Of a stretch of DNA of 64,000 nucleotides, positions 14,048 to 25,715 are shown one piece after another. Every line of letters starts with the position of its first letter. Positions within the stretch are counted from its first letter, which is position 1. This DNA comes from Iris pallida (Eukaryota; Streptophyta; Magnoliopsida; Asparagales; Iridaceae). The stretch is taken from positions 2,230,429 through 2,294,428 of the forward strand of contig JANAVB010044017.1 in assembly GCA_029216955.1 (NCBI GenBank), given 5' to 3'. The notes beneath the pieces were generated by a model. It was not told the origin of the DNA, did not search any database, and worked only from the letters and a program-made list of their open reading frames with translations. Position numbers and translations under genes: made by a program.

Positions 14048-14819
14048 TGTTAGAGTGGGTGGAGTTTCCAACCTATGTGGAGAAGACCCCGGAGTGCGAC
14101 GAGCGACGTCTATATGTCAGAGAAGCTCGGAGAGGTGACGAGGCTATTCGGAGACGAAGGAGAAGCTCGGGAGCCACCATACGACATACTGGAACAGGAG
14201 AGGCAGAACTCTGGCCAAGTTCTGTCCCCTTGTGTCTAGAACTATTTTGGCTTTCCCACACAGGGTTCCACCCGAACTATGAGTCGTCGGGCTGAAGATA
14301 ATTTTAAGATATTTTTTTTACATCATTGGATCGTATCCTACGGTCCAGATTTTGCTGCAGGATTAGAGATGGTTTACATATGTTTTTTCTAACCCTAATC
14401 ATACACAACGGAGAGAAAAAGAAAGAAGAAAAAGGCCAGAGTGCCATTGCAACTTTGGAAGAGAAGAAGGAGGATAGAAGGCCTTTTTCGAATAAAGATC
14501 GTGTTCGGGTAATCTCCACTCGTCGTCTTTGTTCTTCATAGCCTTTTAATCAATATTTCTTGCTTCCAAGTGTTGTGAGGATCCGTGTTGGATCGGTAGA
14601 AGTTTATAGAGGGTGTACTCCTTTATTTCATTAGTGAATGCTTCTCAAGGGTTAAACTCCGATCGTCCCGTGATTTTTTTCCGCAAGGGTTTTTCACGTC
14701 AAAAATTTTTTGTGTCTGCGTGGATTGTGTTTTGGTGTTTGGTTCGTGCGTTGTATTGCTCGGTTCTCTCATAGGTACTCTCTGGTTTGGGGAAAGATTT
14801 TTGCGCTTCTTTCCCAACA
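14048..14819 (+). repeat. Copia-1 3' LTR
   Basis: Matches 9140-9939 throughout, with small indels, and ends in TTTCCCAACA. The last bases are repeated twice more just outside the element (see 14809-14875). Confidence 0.9.
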
Positions 14820-14863
14820 TATATTTTTTTTTTCTTTCCCAACATATATTTTTTTTTCTTTCC

Positions 14864-14875
<12 letters not shown>
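14809..14875. repeat. Triplicated LTR terminus plus flank
   Basis: The unit CTTTCCCAACATATATTTTT starts at 14809, 14834 and 14858 (period 24-25 bp). It joins the last bases of the Copia-1 LTR, the TATAT duplication and a T-run. Confidence 0.85.
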
Positions 14876-14935
<60 letters not shown>

Positions 14936-14951
14936 TTATATATATATATAT
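14868..14951. repeat. (TA)n tract between Copia-1 and Copia-2
   Basis: About 80 bp of TA with two TTTA interruptions near 14930. Its last TATAT (14947-14951) is the left target duplication of Copia-2. Confidence 0.9.
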
Positions 14952-16221
14952 TGTTAGGGTTATATACTAAAAGCATTACTTTTTTATTAACCTTATTTCC
15001 TTAAATTTTGAATGAGAATCATATGGACAAATGTTTGCATATTGTATTTATTGTAAGTGTTAATGCAAATGTCTGATATTCTATATTGTAGATAATATGG
15101 TGTGTGGTGTCACACAGAAGATCATATTATCAGTTCCCTATGGAGTATATAAATATTTCACAACCTAGATGGACTTGGACAATCTATTGGAAAGGTTGTA
15201 GTGTAATCTGGTATTAGTCTATCTTGACTATAGGTTTACACTAGTACACTTTGTGTGTATTGAACAGGACCACTTGAGGTTGTTCTCTTTGTACTGACTA
15301 CATAAGAGAACAAATACCTCTGTTATTATGGATGCTTGTGCTCTTAACCCGAATATAATAACGGACATGTATATGCAGTGTGCATTATTTTGACTCATAA
15401 AAGAGTGAGATTCATTATGGATCAACAACCTCTATGAATTGGATAATAACATTGTATGTATGATGAGCTGTTGATTATAAATAGAATCCATGTCCCGATA
15501 CATCGGATTGATGATGTCCCCTTAAGGAGCTCATAAGGATTGTCATGTAAACCCTATAGGTGGATTATATCCGACATGACAAATAAAGTTGAGCGATACT
15601 ACTTAAGGATAAAAGATGTCGAATCAATATAGTTGTCAGTAACTTAATTTGATCGACGGACATACGATATCTTAACATGGGGAGCCAAACGAGCATATAA
15701 TAAAAGGAGCCCACAAACATAATTTGGGATTAGGGAGGTAGTACAACAATAGCTTATTAGTAGACCGAGCTATTGTTAATGGGCCTGGATTGTGTGTTCG
15801 GGCTGAACACGGGATATCCAGATCCGTTAGGAGGCCTAACCCTAATTTCTCCTCATGGTCCCTGCCGTAGCCTATATATATCCTCTATTCTCTGGCCGCC
15901 AGATTACGGATCAGAAATCTGAAACTTTCTCTAAATTCGTGATTCACGTAAGGAGAGAAAGAGAGGACTGCCAAGGAGAAGAAAAGGTTAGAAGATCGTC
16001 GTCCACATGACGTCCAACTCGAGGAAGGAATACGTACAGAAGATCTTGGGATCGTCCGCTCGAGATTGCCAGGAATTACTTGTCTCCTTTCCGCCGCAGG
16101 TATAATTCGTGAACCCTAGTTTTCGCCTATGAAAGGTTAGAACACGTATTACATCTGTTTAACTTTCTATAGATTAATACGCACACCAAAGGAAGGGTCC
16201 TGGGAATCTCCAGTTCCATCA
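14952..16221 (+). repeat. Copia-2 5' LTR
   Basis: A 1270-bp LTR from TGTTAGGGTTATATAC to CAGTTCCATCA. Its 3' half has TATATATCC at about 15872, a possible TATA box, before the R/U5 portion. The short ORF inside is not a gene. Confidence 0.94.
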
Positions 16222-16223
16222 AT

Positions 16224-16238
16224 TGGTATCAGAGCCAC
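16224..16238 (+). other. Copia-2 primer-binding site
   Basis: TGGTATCAGAGCCAC starts two bases after the LTR and matches the plant initiator-Met tRNA 3' end exactly over its core. Confidence 0.92.
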
Positions 16239-17485
16239 TTTGGATCTACGTATTGATTGATACGTCCATGTTGTCTAATAAAACCTGCGCTGTGTAATAG
16301 TCGGTATATGTAGATCTGTTCTAACTCGGTTTTGCAGGCATCTTAGATCCAACTATTATGGTCCAATGCATGTTCTTGATTGTGTTGTTTAAACCACGGA
16401 CATGTCGTGGATGTTGTTGTTGCTGTGGATGTAATTAAAATCACGAGGGTTGACCGTGCTTATTATTTTAATTTTGCAATCTAGATTATGTGTGAACTCC
16501 TTCGGGAGGCATAGGATTGATGTAATTTTAATTATTTTTGATCAATCATGATGGCGGTTGTGGCTGTTTCTGACGTCGGACGAAATGCTGGTTTTAAGCA
16601 GTCCAGAGGCAGACAGATAATTTTCGATGAAGGAATCGACACCCAAAACCTTTAAAAAAATCAGGGCGCTGCCCCGAACCCCGCAACCTGACCGGGCAGG
16701 TCGAACCTCGAATAGATCTGCGCAGCACCAGATTTTGGATTCGGATAGTTGAGGACGGAGCAGCAAAGATGACCATAATAGTTGGATATTTTCTCTTATT
16801 TTTGTCTTTTTGCTTTTTCTGATTATGCATGTTTATTATTGTGTGGTTTTTTTTGAAAAACCAAGCCTACATTAATAATGGACAACATGGACATAATATC
16901 AACTAGTGGAAAAACTCTCATTGTTAAATAACTAAGTGGGAGAGGATATTTATTTAGTTTAAATCCTATGATCTCCATTACTGGTTTGTAGGTGATGTAA
17001 TTATACTTGCGTGTTGGCTATAGTGTTTTCCTCCATATCGGATGAGTATAATTATGGATCATCAGTACAAACTTCCTTAGGAATAATTGTGGAAAGTTAC
17101 CTAGTATGTGTTCACTTCTCCATCTGAAGGAACTCATTACAAGGTAATGGACTTAGTATTAAGTAATGGTATACACTTAGATACAAATAATGGTATCCTC
17201 CCCATCGGAGTCACTGCTATTATTTGTATGACCAGAGCTTGACCAGCATATTAATTTTATTTGTCATAAAGTTATGTTGACATGATAGTAAAATTAATAA
17301 AAAAAACCTACTTGAACAAAGTTGAATTTGTATACGTCCACACTATCGTGGCATGCTAAATTCATGGTGTTCAAGGTGTTGGTGAATTTCTTATTATTGT
17401 TTTGAGGGAATCAATATTTAGTTAATTCAAAAAGTTTTTTTTTGTCCTACATAATTTTATTTATGTGATTCTCAGGATTTCAAAA
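16239..17485 (+). other. Copia-2 untranslated leader
   Basis: No conserved coding frame is seen between the primer site and the gag ATG. Short frames on either strand are not supported. Confidence 0.6.
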
Positions 17486-20400
17486 ATGGGTTCTTTCAGT
17501 CCACTTATGGTGATTCTTAAATAAAACAAACTTACTGGACCTAATTATATTGACTGGAAACGTAATTTGGATATTGTTCTGACTGCTGAGGAGTACAAAT
17601 ATGCACTTGTTGAGGAATGCCCACCTAAGCCTGATGCTAACTCTGATGAAGAGGTCAAAGAGGCTTATAAGAAGTGAAAAAAGACAGATGAGATGGCGCG
17701 GTATTACATTCTGGCATCTATGTCAAATGTACTGCAACATCAGCATCAGGCCATGGCCACTGCATATGACATGATGTATAACCTCAAGGAACTCTTCGGA
17801 CATCAGAGTAGAGCAGCTAGGCAGTTTGCTATAAAATATTTGATGAATACAAAAATTGCTGAGGGTACACCAGTAAGGGATCATGTTCTCAAGATGATGG
17901 GTCATCTAAATGAGATGGAGATCCTTGGAGCTGAAATCGATGGAGAATCCCAGGTCGATATCATTTTTGGGACTCTGCCTAAAAGTTTTGACAATTTCTG
18001 CCTTAATTACAACATGAACAAAAGGTTGTATAGTTTGGCAGAACTTGCAAAAGAGCTACAGGATGCTGAATCTCTCATTAGACAGAGTGGTCATGTTTTT
18101 GTTTCTGAAAAGGGTTCCACTTCTAAGCCAAAAGGCGATAATAAGAAGAATAACATTCAGAAACAGGCAAACTCAGCAAAGAAGGGCATGGGACCTCAAG
18201 GCGTGGTGAAAAAGCCGAAAGGCAAATGTTTCAAGTACAAAGGGTCAGGACATTGGAAGACTGATTGTCCACTTCTCAAACAAGGGAACAAAGAAGGTAT
18301 ATCTCATTTACTAGTAGTTGAAACATGTTTAGCGGTGTTATCTACCGGCACCTGGTGTGTAGATACAGGAGCCACTAATCATGTCTGCAATACATTGCAG
18401 GGGTTCCAGGAAACCAGACGGCTCAGTGATGGAGAGATATGCTTGTTCATGGGTGATGCTACAAAAGTATCGGTCGTTGCATTAGGAGATGTTACTTTAT
18501 CTTTTGGTAGAAATAAGTCTTTGACATTGAGAGATTGTCTTTATGCACCTTCACTTAGAAGGAATTTAGTTTCTGTTTCTATCTTAGTTAAGGATGGATA
18601 TTCAGTTTATTTTAATGACAATATTGTTATTAGAAAGAATAAACATTTTATCTGTTCTGGTGTATTGATTGATAATTTGTATGTCATTAATCCTATTTTG
18701 CCCATAATACAACTTATGGAAATGAATAATATGTCATCTAACTTAAATAAGAGAAAAGAACCTTCTTGTATGAACCAAACATATCTTTGGCACTTGCGAT
18801 TGGGGCATATTAACCTAAAAAGAATTCAAAGACTGGTTGAAGATGGACTTTTGAGTTCATTGGAAGTGGAGGCACTACCAGTCTGTGAATCCTGCTTGGA
18901 AGGTAAAATGACCAAAAAGCCTTTTACAGCAAAGGGGTATAGGGCCAAAGATGTGTTGGAATTAGTTCATTCTGATTTGTGTGGACCCATGACTATCCAA
19001 GCTAGAGGTGGCTTTGAATATTTTGTCACATTTATTGACGATTATTCAAGGTATGGATACATTTATTTGATGCGCCGTAAGTCTGAGTGCTTTGAGAAAT
19101 TCAAAGAGTACAAGACTAAAACGGAGAAACGTCATAAAAAATGTATCAAGTCATTATGATCAGATCGTGGTGGCGAGTACCTCTTTGGAGAGTTTAGGGA
19201 TTATTTATCAGAGGCTGGGATTGTATCCCAATTGACTGCACCTGGAACGCCCCAGCAGAATGGTGTAGCTGAAAAAAGGAATAGAACTCTTAGGGAGATG
19301 GTTAGATCAATGATGAGTTATTCAGATTTACCAGATTCGTTTTGGGGATATGCCTTAGAGACTGCAGCTTATATTTTGAACTTGGTTCCTTCTAAGTCAG
19401 TACCTCTTACTCCCATAGAGCTGTAGATTGGGCGTAAGCCTAGTCTGAAACATGTTCGCATTTGGGGTAGTCCAGCACATGTGCTGAATGGAAAAGCAGA
19501 TAATTTGAAATCTCGTACAGAAGTACGCTTGTTTGTAGGATATCCAAGAGGAACGAAAGGAGGTTTATTTTATAGTCCTAAGGATCAAAAGGTCATTGTT
19601 AGCACCAATACCCGATTCTTAGAGAAAGACTATGTAATGAACCATAAACCCACAAGTAGAGTTGTTCTAGAAGAACTGAGACGTGAGACACCAAGTACTT
19701 ATGTGACAACAGTACAAGAGGATGAACCACAAATAACTGCACAACGTGTCACAAATGTTACACCATAACCGATAGTACCTCGTCGTAGTGGGAGGGTTGT
19801 GATACAACCTGATAGATATATGTTCTTGGGAGAGTCGTCAGACTTCGTCCCTGAGGAACAAGATTATGATCCCTGTACCTACAATGAAGCACTCCAAGAT
19901 AAAGATGCAGAGTCTTGGCAAAAAGCAATGATATCTGAAATAGAATCTATGGATTCTAATCAGGTCTGGGAGCTTGTAGAACCACCCGCTGGTGTAAAAG
20001 TCATTGGATGCAAGTGGGTCTATAAGAGAAAAAGAGGATCAGACGGTAAGGTTGAAACCTTTAAAGCTCGGCTTGTAGCAAAAGGTTTTACTCAAAGAGA
20101 GGGTATCGATTATGAGGAAACATTTTCTCCTGTAGCCATGCTTAAGTCTATCCGGATTCTTTTATCTATTGCAGCTCATCTCGATTATGAGATTTGGCAA
20201 ATGGATGTCAAGACAGCTTTCCTTAATGGAAGTCTTGAGGAAGACATCTATATGAAGCAACCAGACGGGTTCATTGAAAAGGGCCAGGAGCATCTTGTTT
20301 GTAAGCTCAAGAAGTCCATTTATGGACTTAAGCAAGCTTCCAGATCTTGGAACATATGTTTTGATCAGGTGATAAAATCCTATGGATTTGATCAATGTCA

Positions 20401-21445
20401 GGATGAATCATGTGTATACATAAAATGTGACGAAAACGTGGTGGTATTCCTAATACTTTATGTGGATGACATCTTGCTCATTGGAAACAATGTGAAGGTG
20501 TTATCTGATGTAAGGGTATGGTTATCCAAACAGTTTGATATGAAGGACTTGGGAGAAATAGGTCCCATCCTTAGGATCAAAGTTCTACGAGATCGCAAGA
20601 AAAGGATGTTGGGCTTATCCCAAGCTTCCTATATCGATACTGTACTAACTCGTTTTAGTATGCAAAATTCTAAGAAAGGTTTCTTACCTTTTAGACATGG
20701 AATTGCTCTATCAAAGGAGCAATGTCCGAGGACACCTAAAGAGATAGAGAACATGAAGGCAGTTCCTTATGCTTCAGCAGTAGGAAGCTTAATGTATGCA
20801 ATGCTATGTATGAGACCAGACATCTGCTTTGCCGTAGGCATGGTCAGCAGATATCAGTCTAACCCAGGACAAGAGCACTGGACTGCCGTAAAGCATATTT
20901 TGAAGTACCTGAAAAGGACAAAAGAGTATATGCTAGTTTACCAGGCAGATAGTTTAGTTCCCTTGGGGTATACAGACTCAGATTTTCAGTCAGATAGGGA
21001 TTGCAGAAAATCTACCTCAGGTTATGTGTTTACTTTGGAAGGTGGAGCCATTGTGTGGAGGAGTATCAAGCAAAAATGTATTGCTGATTCTACCATGGAA
21101 GTCGAGTATGTGGCAGCCTCTGAGGCAGCCAAAGAAGCGGTTTGGCTCAGAAACTTTCTGTTGGACTTGGATGTGGTACCTAGTTTGCCTAAGTCTATTA
21201 CACTTTATTGTGATAATAATGGTGCAGTTGCAAACTCGAAAGAACCACGAGCCCATAAGACTGGCAAACACATTGAGCGCAAGTACCACCTGATACGAGA
21301 TTTCGTAAAGAAAGGAAAAGTTGATGTGATCAAGATAGCATCAGCCGACAACCTAGCTGATCCCTTTACAAAGAGCTTACCAGCTAAGGCTTTTGATAGT
21401 CATGTTGAGGGAATGGGAGTCAGATGTGTAGCAGCATGGCTTTAA
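17486..21445 (+). pseudogene. Copia-2 gag-pol polyprotein with five in-frame stops
   Basis: One continuous frame of 1319 codons from the ATG at 17486, close to normal copia length, without frameshifts. Stops lie at 17522, 17675, 19157, 19424 and 19766; each can be explained by a single C-to-T or G-to-A change (CAA, TGG or CGA codons). Domains: gag (to about residue 235); a zinc knuckle whose second cysteine is tyrosine (CFKYKGSGHWKTDC, about 18230); protease WCVDTGATNH (Asp at residue 293); pre-integrase YLWHLRLGH and CESCLEG; integrase LVHSDLCGPM and FIDDYSRYGY; RT with QMDVKTAFLNG and the intact catalytic YVDD (about residue 992-995); RNase H from YTDSDFQSD to IERKYHLIRDF. It cannot be translated in full, but the protein-level structure is nearly complete. 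Confidence 0.93.
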
Positions 21446-21507
21446 GTATAAGTGGGAGATTTGTAACAGTATACTGAAAAATAATGCTTTGAGTATAAGT
21501 GGGAGAT
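21440..21507 (+). other. Copia-2 polypurine tract, duplicated
   Basis: GTATAAGTGGGAGAT occurs at about 21446 and again at about 21493. The second copy ends exactly at the 3' LTR start. The first copy is followed by TTGTAACA, a near match to an LTR start. Confidence 0.8.
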
Positions 21508-22776
21508 TGTTAGGGTTATATACTAAAAGCATCACTTTTTTATTAACCTTATTTCCTTAAATTTTGAATGAGAATCATATGGGCAAATGTTTGCATATTG
21601 TATTTGTTGCAAGTGTTAATGCAAATGTCTGATATTCTATATTGTAGATAATATGGTGTGTGGTGTCACACAGAAGATCATATTATCAGTTCCCTATGGA
21701 GTATATAAATAGTTCACAACCTAGATGGACTTGGACAATCTATTGGAAAGGTTGTAGTATAATCTGGTATTAGTCTATCTTGACTATAGGTTTACACTAG
21801 TACACTTTGTGTGTATTGAATAGGACCACTTGAGGTTGTTCTCTTTGTACTGACTACATAAGAGAACAAATACCTCTGTTATTATGGATGCTTGTGCTCT
21901 TAATCCGAATTTAATAACGGACATGTATATGCAGTGTGCATTATTTTGACTCATAAAAGAGTGAGATTCATTATGGATCAACAACCTCTATGAATTGGGT
22001 AATAACATTGTATGTATGATGAGCTGTTGATTATAAATGGAATCCATGTCCCGATACATCGAGTTGATGATGTCCCCTTAAGGAGCTCATAAGGATTGTC
22101 ATATAAACCCTGCAGGTGGATTATATCCGACATGACAAATAAAGTTGAGCGGTACTACTTAAGGAGAAAAGATGTCGAATCAATATAGTTGTCAGTAATT
22201 TAATTTGATCGACGGATATACGATATCTTAACATGGGGAGCCAAACAAGCATATAATAAAAGGAGCCCACAAACATAATTTGGGATTAGGGAGGTAGTGG
22301 AACAATAGCTCATTAGTGGACCGAGCTATTGTTAATGGGCCTGGATTGTGTGTTCGGGCTGAACACGGGATATCCAGATCCGTTAGGAGGCCTAACCCTA
22401 ATTTCTCCTCACGGTCCCTGCCGTAGCCTATATATATCCTCTATTCTCTGGCCGCCAGATTACGGATCAGAAATCCGAAACTTTCTCTAAATTCGTGATT
22501 CACGTAAGGAGAGAAAGAGAGGGCTGCCAAGGAGAAGAAAAGGTTGGGAGATCGTCGCCCACACGACGTCTAACTCGAGAAAGGAATACGTGCAGAAGAT
22601 CTTGGGTCGTCCGCTCGAGATTGCCAGGAATTACTTGTCTCCTTTCCGTCGCAGGTATAATTCGTGAACCCTAGTTTCCGCCTATGAAGGGTTAGAACAC
22701 GTATTAGATTTGTTTAACTTTCTATCGATCAATACGCACACCAAAGGAAGGGTCCTGGAAATCCCCAGTTCCATCA
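21508..22776 (+). repeat. Copia-2 3' LTR
   Basis: Matches the 5' LTR over its full 1269 bp and ends CAGTTCCATCA, followed by the TATAT duplication. Confidence 0.94.
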
Positions 22777-22783
22777 TATATAT

Positions 22784-22850
22784 CAAGCTCAATGGTTAGA
22801 GTAAGGCATATCCCTCGGGATGTTGCTAGTTTGAGCAAGGGGGAAGTGCT
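22784..22850 (+). repeat. Possible tRNA-derived SINE head (tentative)
   Basis: TGGTTAGAGTAAGG near 22792 resembles a pol III A box, and TAGTTTGAGCAAGG near 22828 resembles a B box, with about 35 bases between them. No poly(A) tail or target duplication was found, so this is weakly supported. The rest up to 22970 has no recognised feature. Confidence 0.25.
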
Positions 22851-22978
22851 TGCTTTAATTCCCTTGTAAAGAAATTAAGCAAGGAGGGGACGGTGCGGGT
22901 GCTGTGTGGTGCAGTTGAGGTGATGGTACTGGACCTTCAGACCAGGATGCCTTCGAGCTGGATTTATGGGCTTTCAAG

Positions 22979-23539
22979 TAGGGGTGTAAAATGGACAAAG
23001 TAGTCCGTTGTCCGTACGTATCCGGCTCGATAAATTGTTCGACCGCGGACCGTCCGATTGATTAACGAACAAAACTTGGACATATTTTTTGGTCCGTTTA
23101 AAAATCGGACACGGACACGGTCATATCCATGTCCGGTCCGAATTTGTCCGCGGACCGTCCGATAGTGAAAACTCCTTTTGGTTTTGCATCAATTATGTCA
23201 TATCATTTTGGTTTTGCATCAATTTGTTGTTGTCCGGTCTCAATTTTCATTAACCTTTTACCATTGTTTGTTGTATTCTATAACCTTCCATTATATTTTC
23301 TTTCAACTTAATTTTTTTAGCAACTATCAAGTAATCTTGATAAAATAATAGCTTTTGATAATATATTTAATTTGTCCGCGGACCGTCCGATTGAATTAAC
23401 GAACAGTGGTTGTCCGTGTCCGTCCGGCCCGAATTCGAACAGTGGATTGTCCGTGTCCGTCCGTCCGAACTCATTTTTATTTTCGGACCGAACACGGACA
23501 ATGGATTTTCCGTGTCCGTCCGACCCGTTTACACCCCTA
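22979..23539. mobile_element. hAT-type MITE, TAGGGGTGTAAA ends
   Basis: TIRs TAGGGGTGTAAA and TTTACACCCCTA are flanked by the exact 8-bp duplication CTTTCAAG (22971-22978 and 23540-23547). The 561-bp interior is built of many short variants of GGACCGTCCGA and GTCCGTGTCCG. There is no transposase; small frames inside are shadows. Confidence 0.92.
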
Positions 23540-23547
23540 CTTTCAAG

Positions 23548-24014
23548 ACGAGATTGGGTTGATCATGATCTCTGCACTTAAGCATTTTTGTATGTTTTTC
23601 AAACTAGCAATTGTTGTATTGTACTTTTTGACCAGAGAGGAAGAGGGTTTTATGTATCCACTCTAGCCACTTAAGTTACCAAACTTTGATACACACACGT
23701 GTCGCATAGGAACACACATTTCCAATTGGGGTGTCTATATCCCCTATTTTTAATGGTAGAAATTCCTTTCAGAAAAGGAAAAAAATCAACCATAATTTCT
23801 ATTCCAATTTTCATCATATGTGACAATGATGTAGGATAAAAAAATATTTATAAGTGTTTCTCCATCTCTCATAGCGATTAATATTAGGCAATATCTCATT
23901 CAATTAATCCATTAATTTTTTGTGTCACTTAGGATAGAAACGGAGAATCGTTAGAGCATTTTTTTTCATGTGCAATTTTATATAGAAATTCTATCAACTA
24001 GGATAAAAATTTCG
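23548..24014. other. AT-rich spacer, nothing recognised
   Basis: No gene, TIR pair or retroelement motif could be supported here. Confidence 0.5.
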
Positions 24015-24326
24015 AGGATAGAAACTCAATTTTAAAAATCACCCTTGGAGATGGCCTAAGACCAAAACTAAAAGAACATTAATAATGTAAATAAAAGTAA
24101 ATAATCATATTTATTTGAATTATTATTATTATTTGGAAAAGAATTTTGTAGGTGCCAATTTTCTTAAAGTACAATGTTAAGTAGGATAAAAACTCAATTT
24201 TAAAATCACCATTGGAGATGGTCTAGAGACCAAAACTAAAAGAACGTTAATAGAATAAAATAAAAGAAAATAATTATATTTATTTGAATAGTTATTAATT
24301 TTTTGGAAAAGAATCTTGTAGGTGCA
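24015..24326. repeat. Two-copy direct repeat, about 145 bp per unit
   Basis: Copies at 24015-24156 and 24183-24326 share AACTCAATTTTAAAA, GACCAAAACTAAAAGAAC and GGAAAAGAAT with scattered changes and small indels. Non-coding. Confidence 0.8.
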
Positions 24327-24395
24327 GGAGAGAGGAAGCAAGTGGAACTGATAAAAATGAAAGCTGGTGAGTGAGGCCAAGGAGGTTTTGCTGTG

Positions 24396-24658
24396 TAGGG
24401 GTGAGTATTCGGTTTATTCGGTTCCAACCGAGCCGAATAAGCAAAAACCGAATTCGACCGAAACCGAATAAGTAAAACTGAAATCGAACTGAATTGGACC
24501 ATAACCGAATTAGACCGAACCGAATTAAATCGGTTCGGTTTTCGGTTTATTCGGTTTACTCGGTTTTTTTTTTGGTTTATTTGCGATTTTTTTGTTAATG
24601 TATATATACATATATATATTTAGTATATAGCTATTGTATATACATATATATGTATATT

Positions 24659-24755
<97 letters not shown>

Positions 24756-24941
24756 AACTAAAAATTTTTATTCGGTTTTCGGTTTTGGACCGAAACCCAT
24801 AACCGAAACCGAAACCGAATAAGAAAATTTAGTATTTTCAAAACCGAAACCGAACCGAATTTTTTTAAAACTGAACCGAATCTCTTATTCGGTTCGGTTC
24901 GGTTCGATTTTCGGTCCAAAATCGAATAATGCTCACCCCTA
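24396..24941. mobile_element. hAT-type MITE with internal (TA)n
   Basis: TIRs TAGGGGTGAGTATTCGG and the reverse, ending CTCACCCCTA, are flanked by the exact 8-bp duplication TTGCTGTG (24388-24395 and 24942-24949). The interior is rich in CGGTTTTCGG and ACCGAACCGAA repeats and holds a TA microsatellite at about 24672-24752. It is non-autonomous. The TIR start is like that of 22979-23539, suggesting a related transposase source. Confidence 0.92.
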
Positions 24942-24979
24942 TTGCTGTGTAGACTTGTACTTTCTCCCATCGTTGTCTT

Positions 24980-25109
24980 TTTCTTTTTTGTTTAACCGAG
25001 TCCCGTGGACAATGTCATCTAGCCAGCCTTGGTTCGAAAATTGTGGACAACGCCATCCAGTCGCCTCCGTGGAAGTGGGGGCTCGAACCCACGCCACCAC
25101 GCCACTGGC
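24980..25109 (-). mobile_element. Short SINE (tRNA-type B box), minus strand
   Basis: A 130-bp segment flanked by the 16-bp direct repeat CTCCCATCGTTGTCTT (24964-24979 and 25110-25125), typical of target-primed retroposition. The T-rich start (24980-24989) is the poly(A) tail of a minus-strand element. At 25080-25090 the minus strand has GGGTTCGAGCC, a good pol III B box. The A box is not clear, so the copy is probably 5'-truncated. Confidence 0.72.
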
Positions 25110-25397
25110 CTCCCATCGTTGTCTTATTTCTATGTTTCTGTCCACCATCTCCAACACCCCCACTCCAACCCAACCCAACTGATAAATAATTGAAAAATGC
25201 TAAGTCTACTACCAAATTCTTACAACATTACTCTCCCATATCTTACACATGGGTCTCACCTGGCCCCACCTCCCCTCTCACCCCCTGCTACAGGGCTCCA
25301 TCCGACCCTACCACTTTTTCCTTTCCTCCAACCGAAGTCCAACACGTGGCGGTTGTACTTGTATGGGGATTGTACACATTTGGTTGTAGGCACAGCA

Positions 25398-25715
25398 AAG
25401 CTCTAAATAATTATTTGATTTTAGGGTGTCATATAATATTCAAATTTTACATTTATGTTTTCATATCATTCAGAAGATGGTTTAAATTTTATTCTGACAG
25501 TTGATTTAGACTGATAGTTAGTTCTCTTATAGGTCTTCATAATATTCAAAATTTATGTTTAATTTTAGGATCTGGTATAATATTTAAAAATTATATTTAG
25601 GTATTAATTTTGGACGGGTAAACCAAACTAATCATCAAAATATTCTAAATAATATGAAGACATAAGCATAAATTTTAAATATTATACAAAATCATAAAAC
25701 TAAATAATCCTCAAT
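25398..25715. mobile_element. AT-rich foldback MITE
   Basis: The left arm (about 25398-25490, with TCATATAATATTCAAATTTT) pairs with the right arm (about 25610-25715, with AAATATTATACAAAATCATA) over roughly 90 bp at moderate identity. No target duplication was found. Non-coding. Confidence 0.5.

Larger units (their letters stand above)
9140..14819 (+). mobile_element. Copia-1, Ty1/copia LTR retrotransposon
   Basis: A complete but decayed element of 5.68 kb, bounded by LTRs at 9140-9939 and 14048-14819. TATAT lies on both sides (9135-9139 and 14820-14824), a 5-bp target duplication. The order gag, protease, integrase, RT, RNase H identifies Ty1/copia. The LTRs differ clearly more than those of Copia-2, so this is the older insertion. 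It sits in the same (TA)n context as the LINE and Copia-2. Confidence 0.92.
14952..22776 (+). mobile_element. Copia-2, full-length Ty1/copia LTR retrotransposon
   Basis: A 7.8-kb element with LTRs at 14952-16221 and 21508-22776 and the 5-bp duplication TATAT at 14947-14951 and 22777-22781. The LTRs are close in sequence, with a few dozen differences by eye, so it is younger than Copia-1. The internal region has a primer site, a 1.26-kb leader, one long gag-pol frame and a polypurine tract. It is a third insertion into TA repeat sequence in this stretch. Confidence 0.95.
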
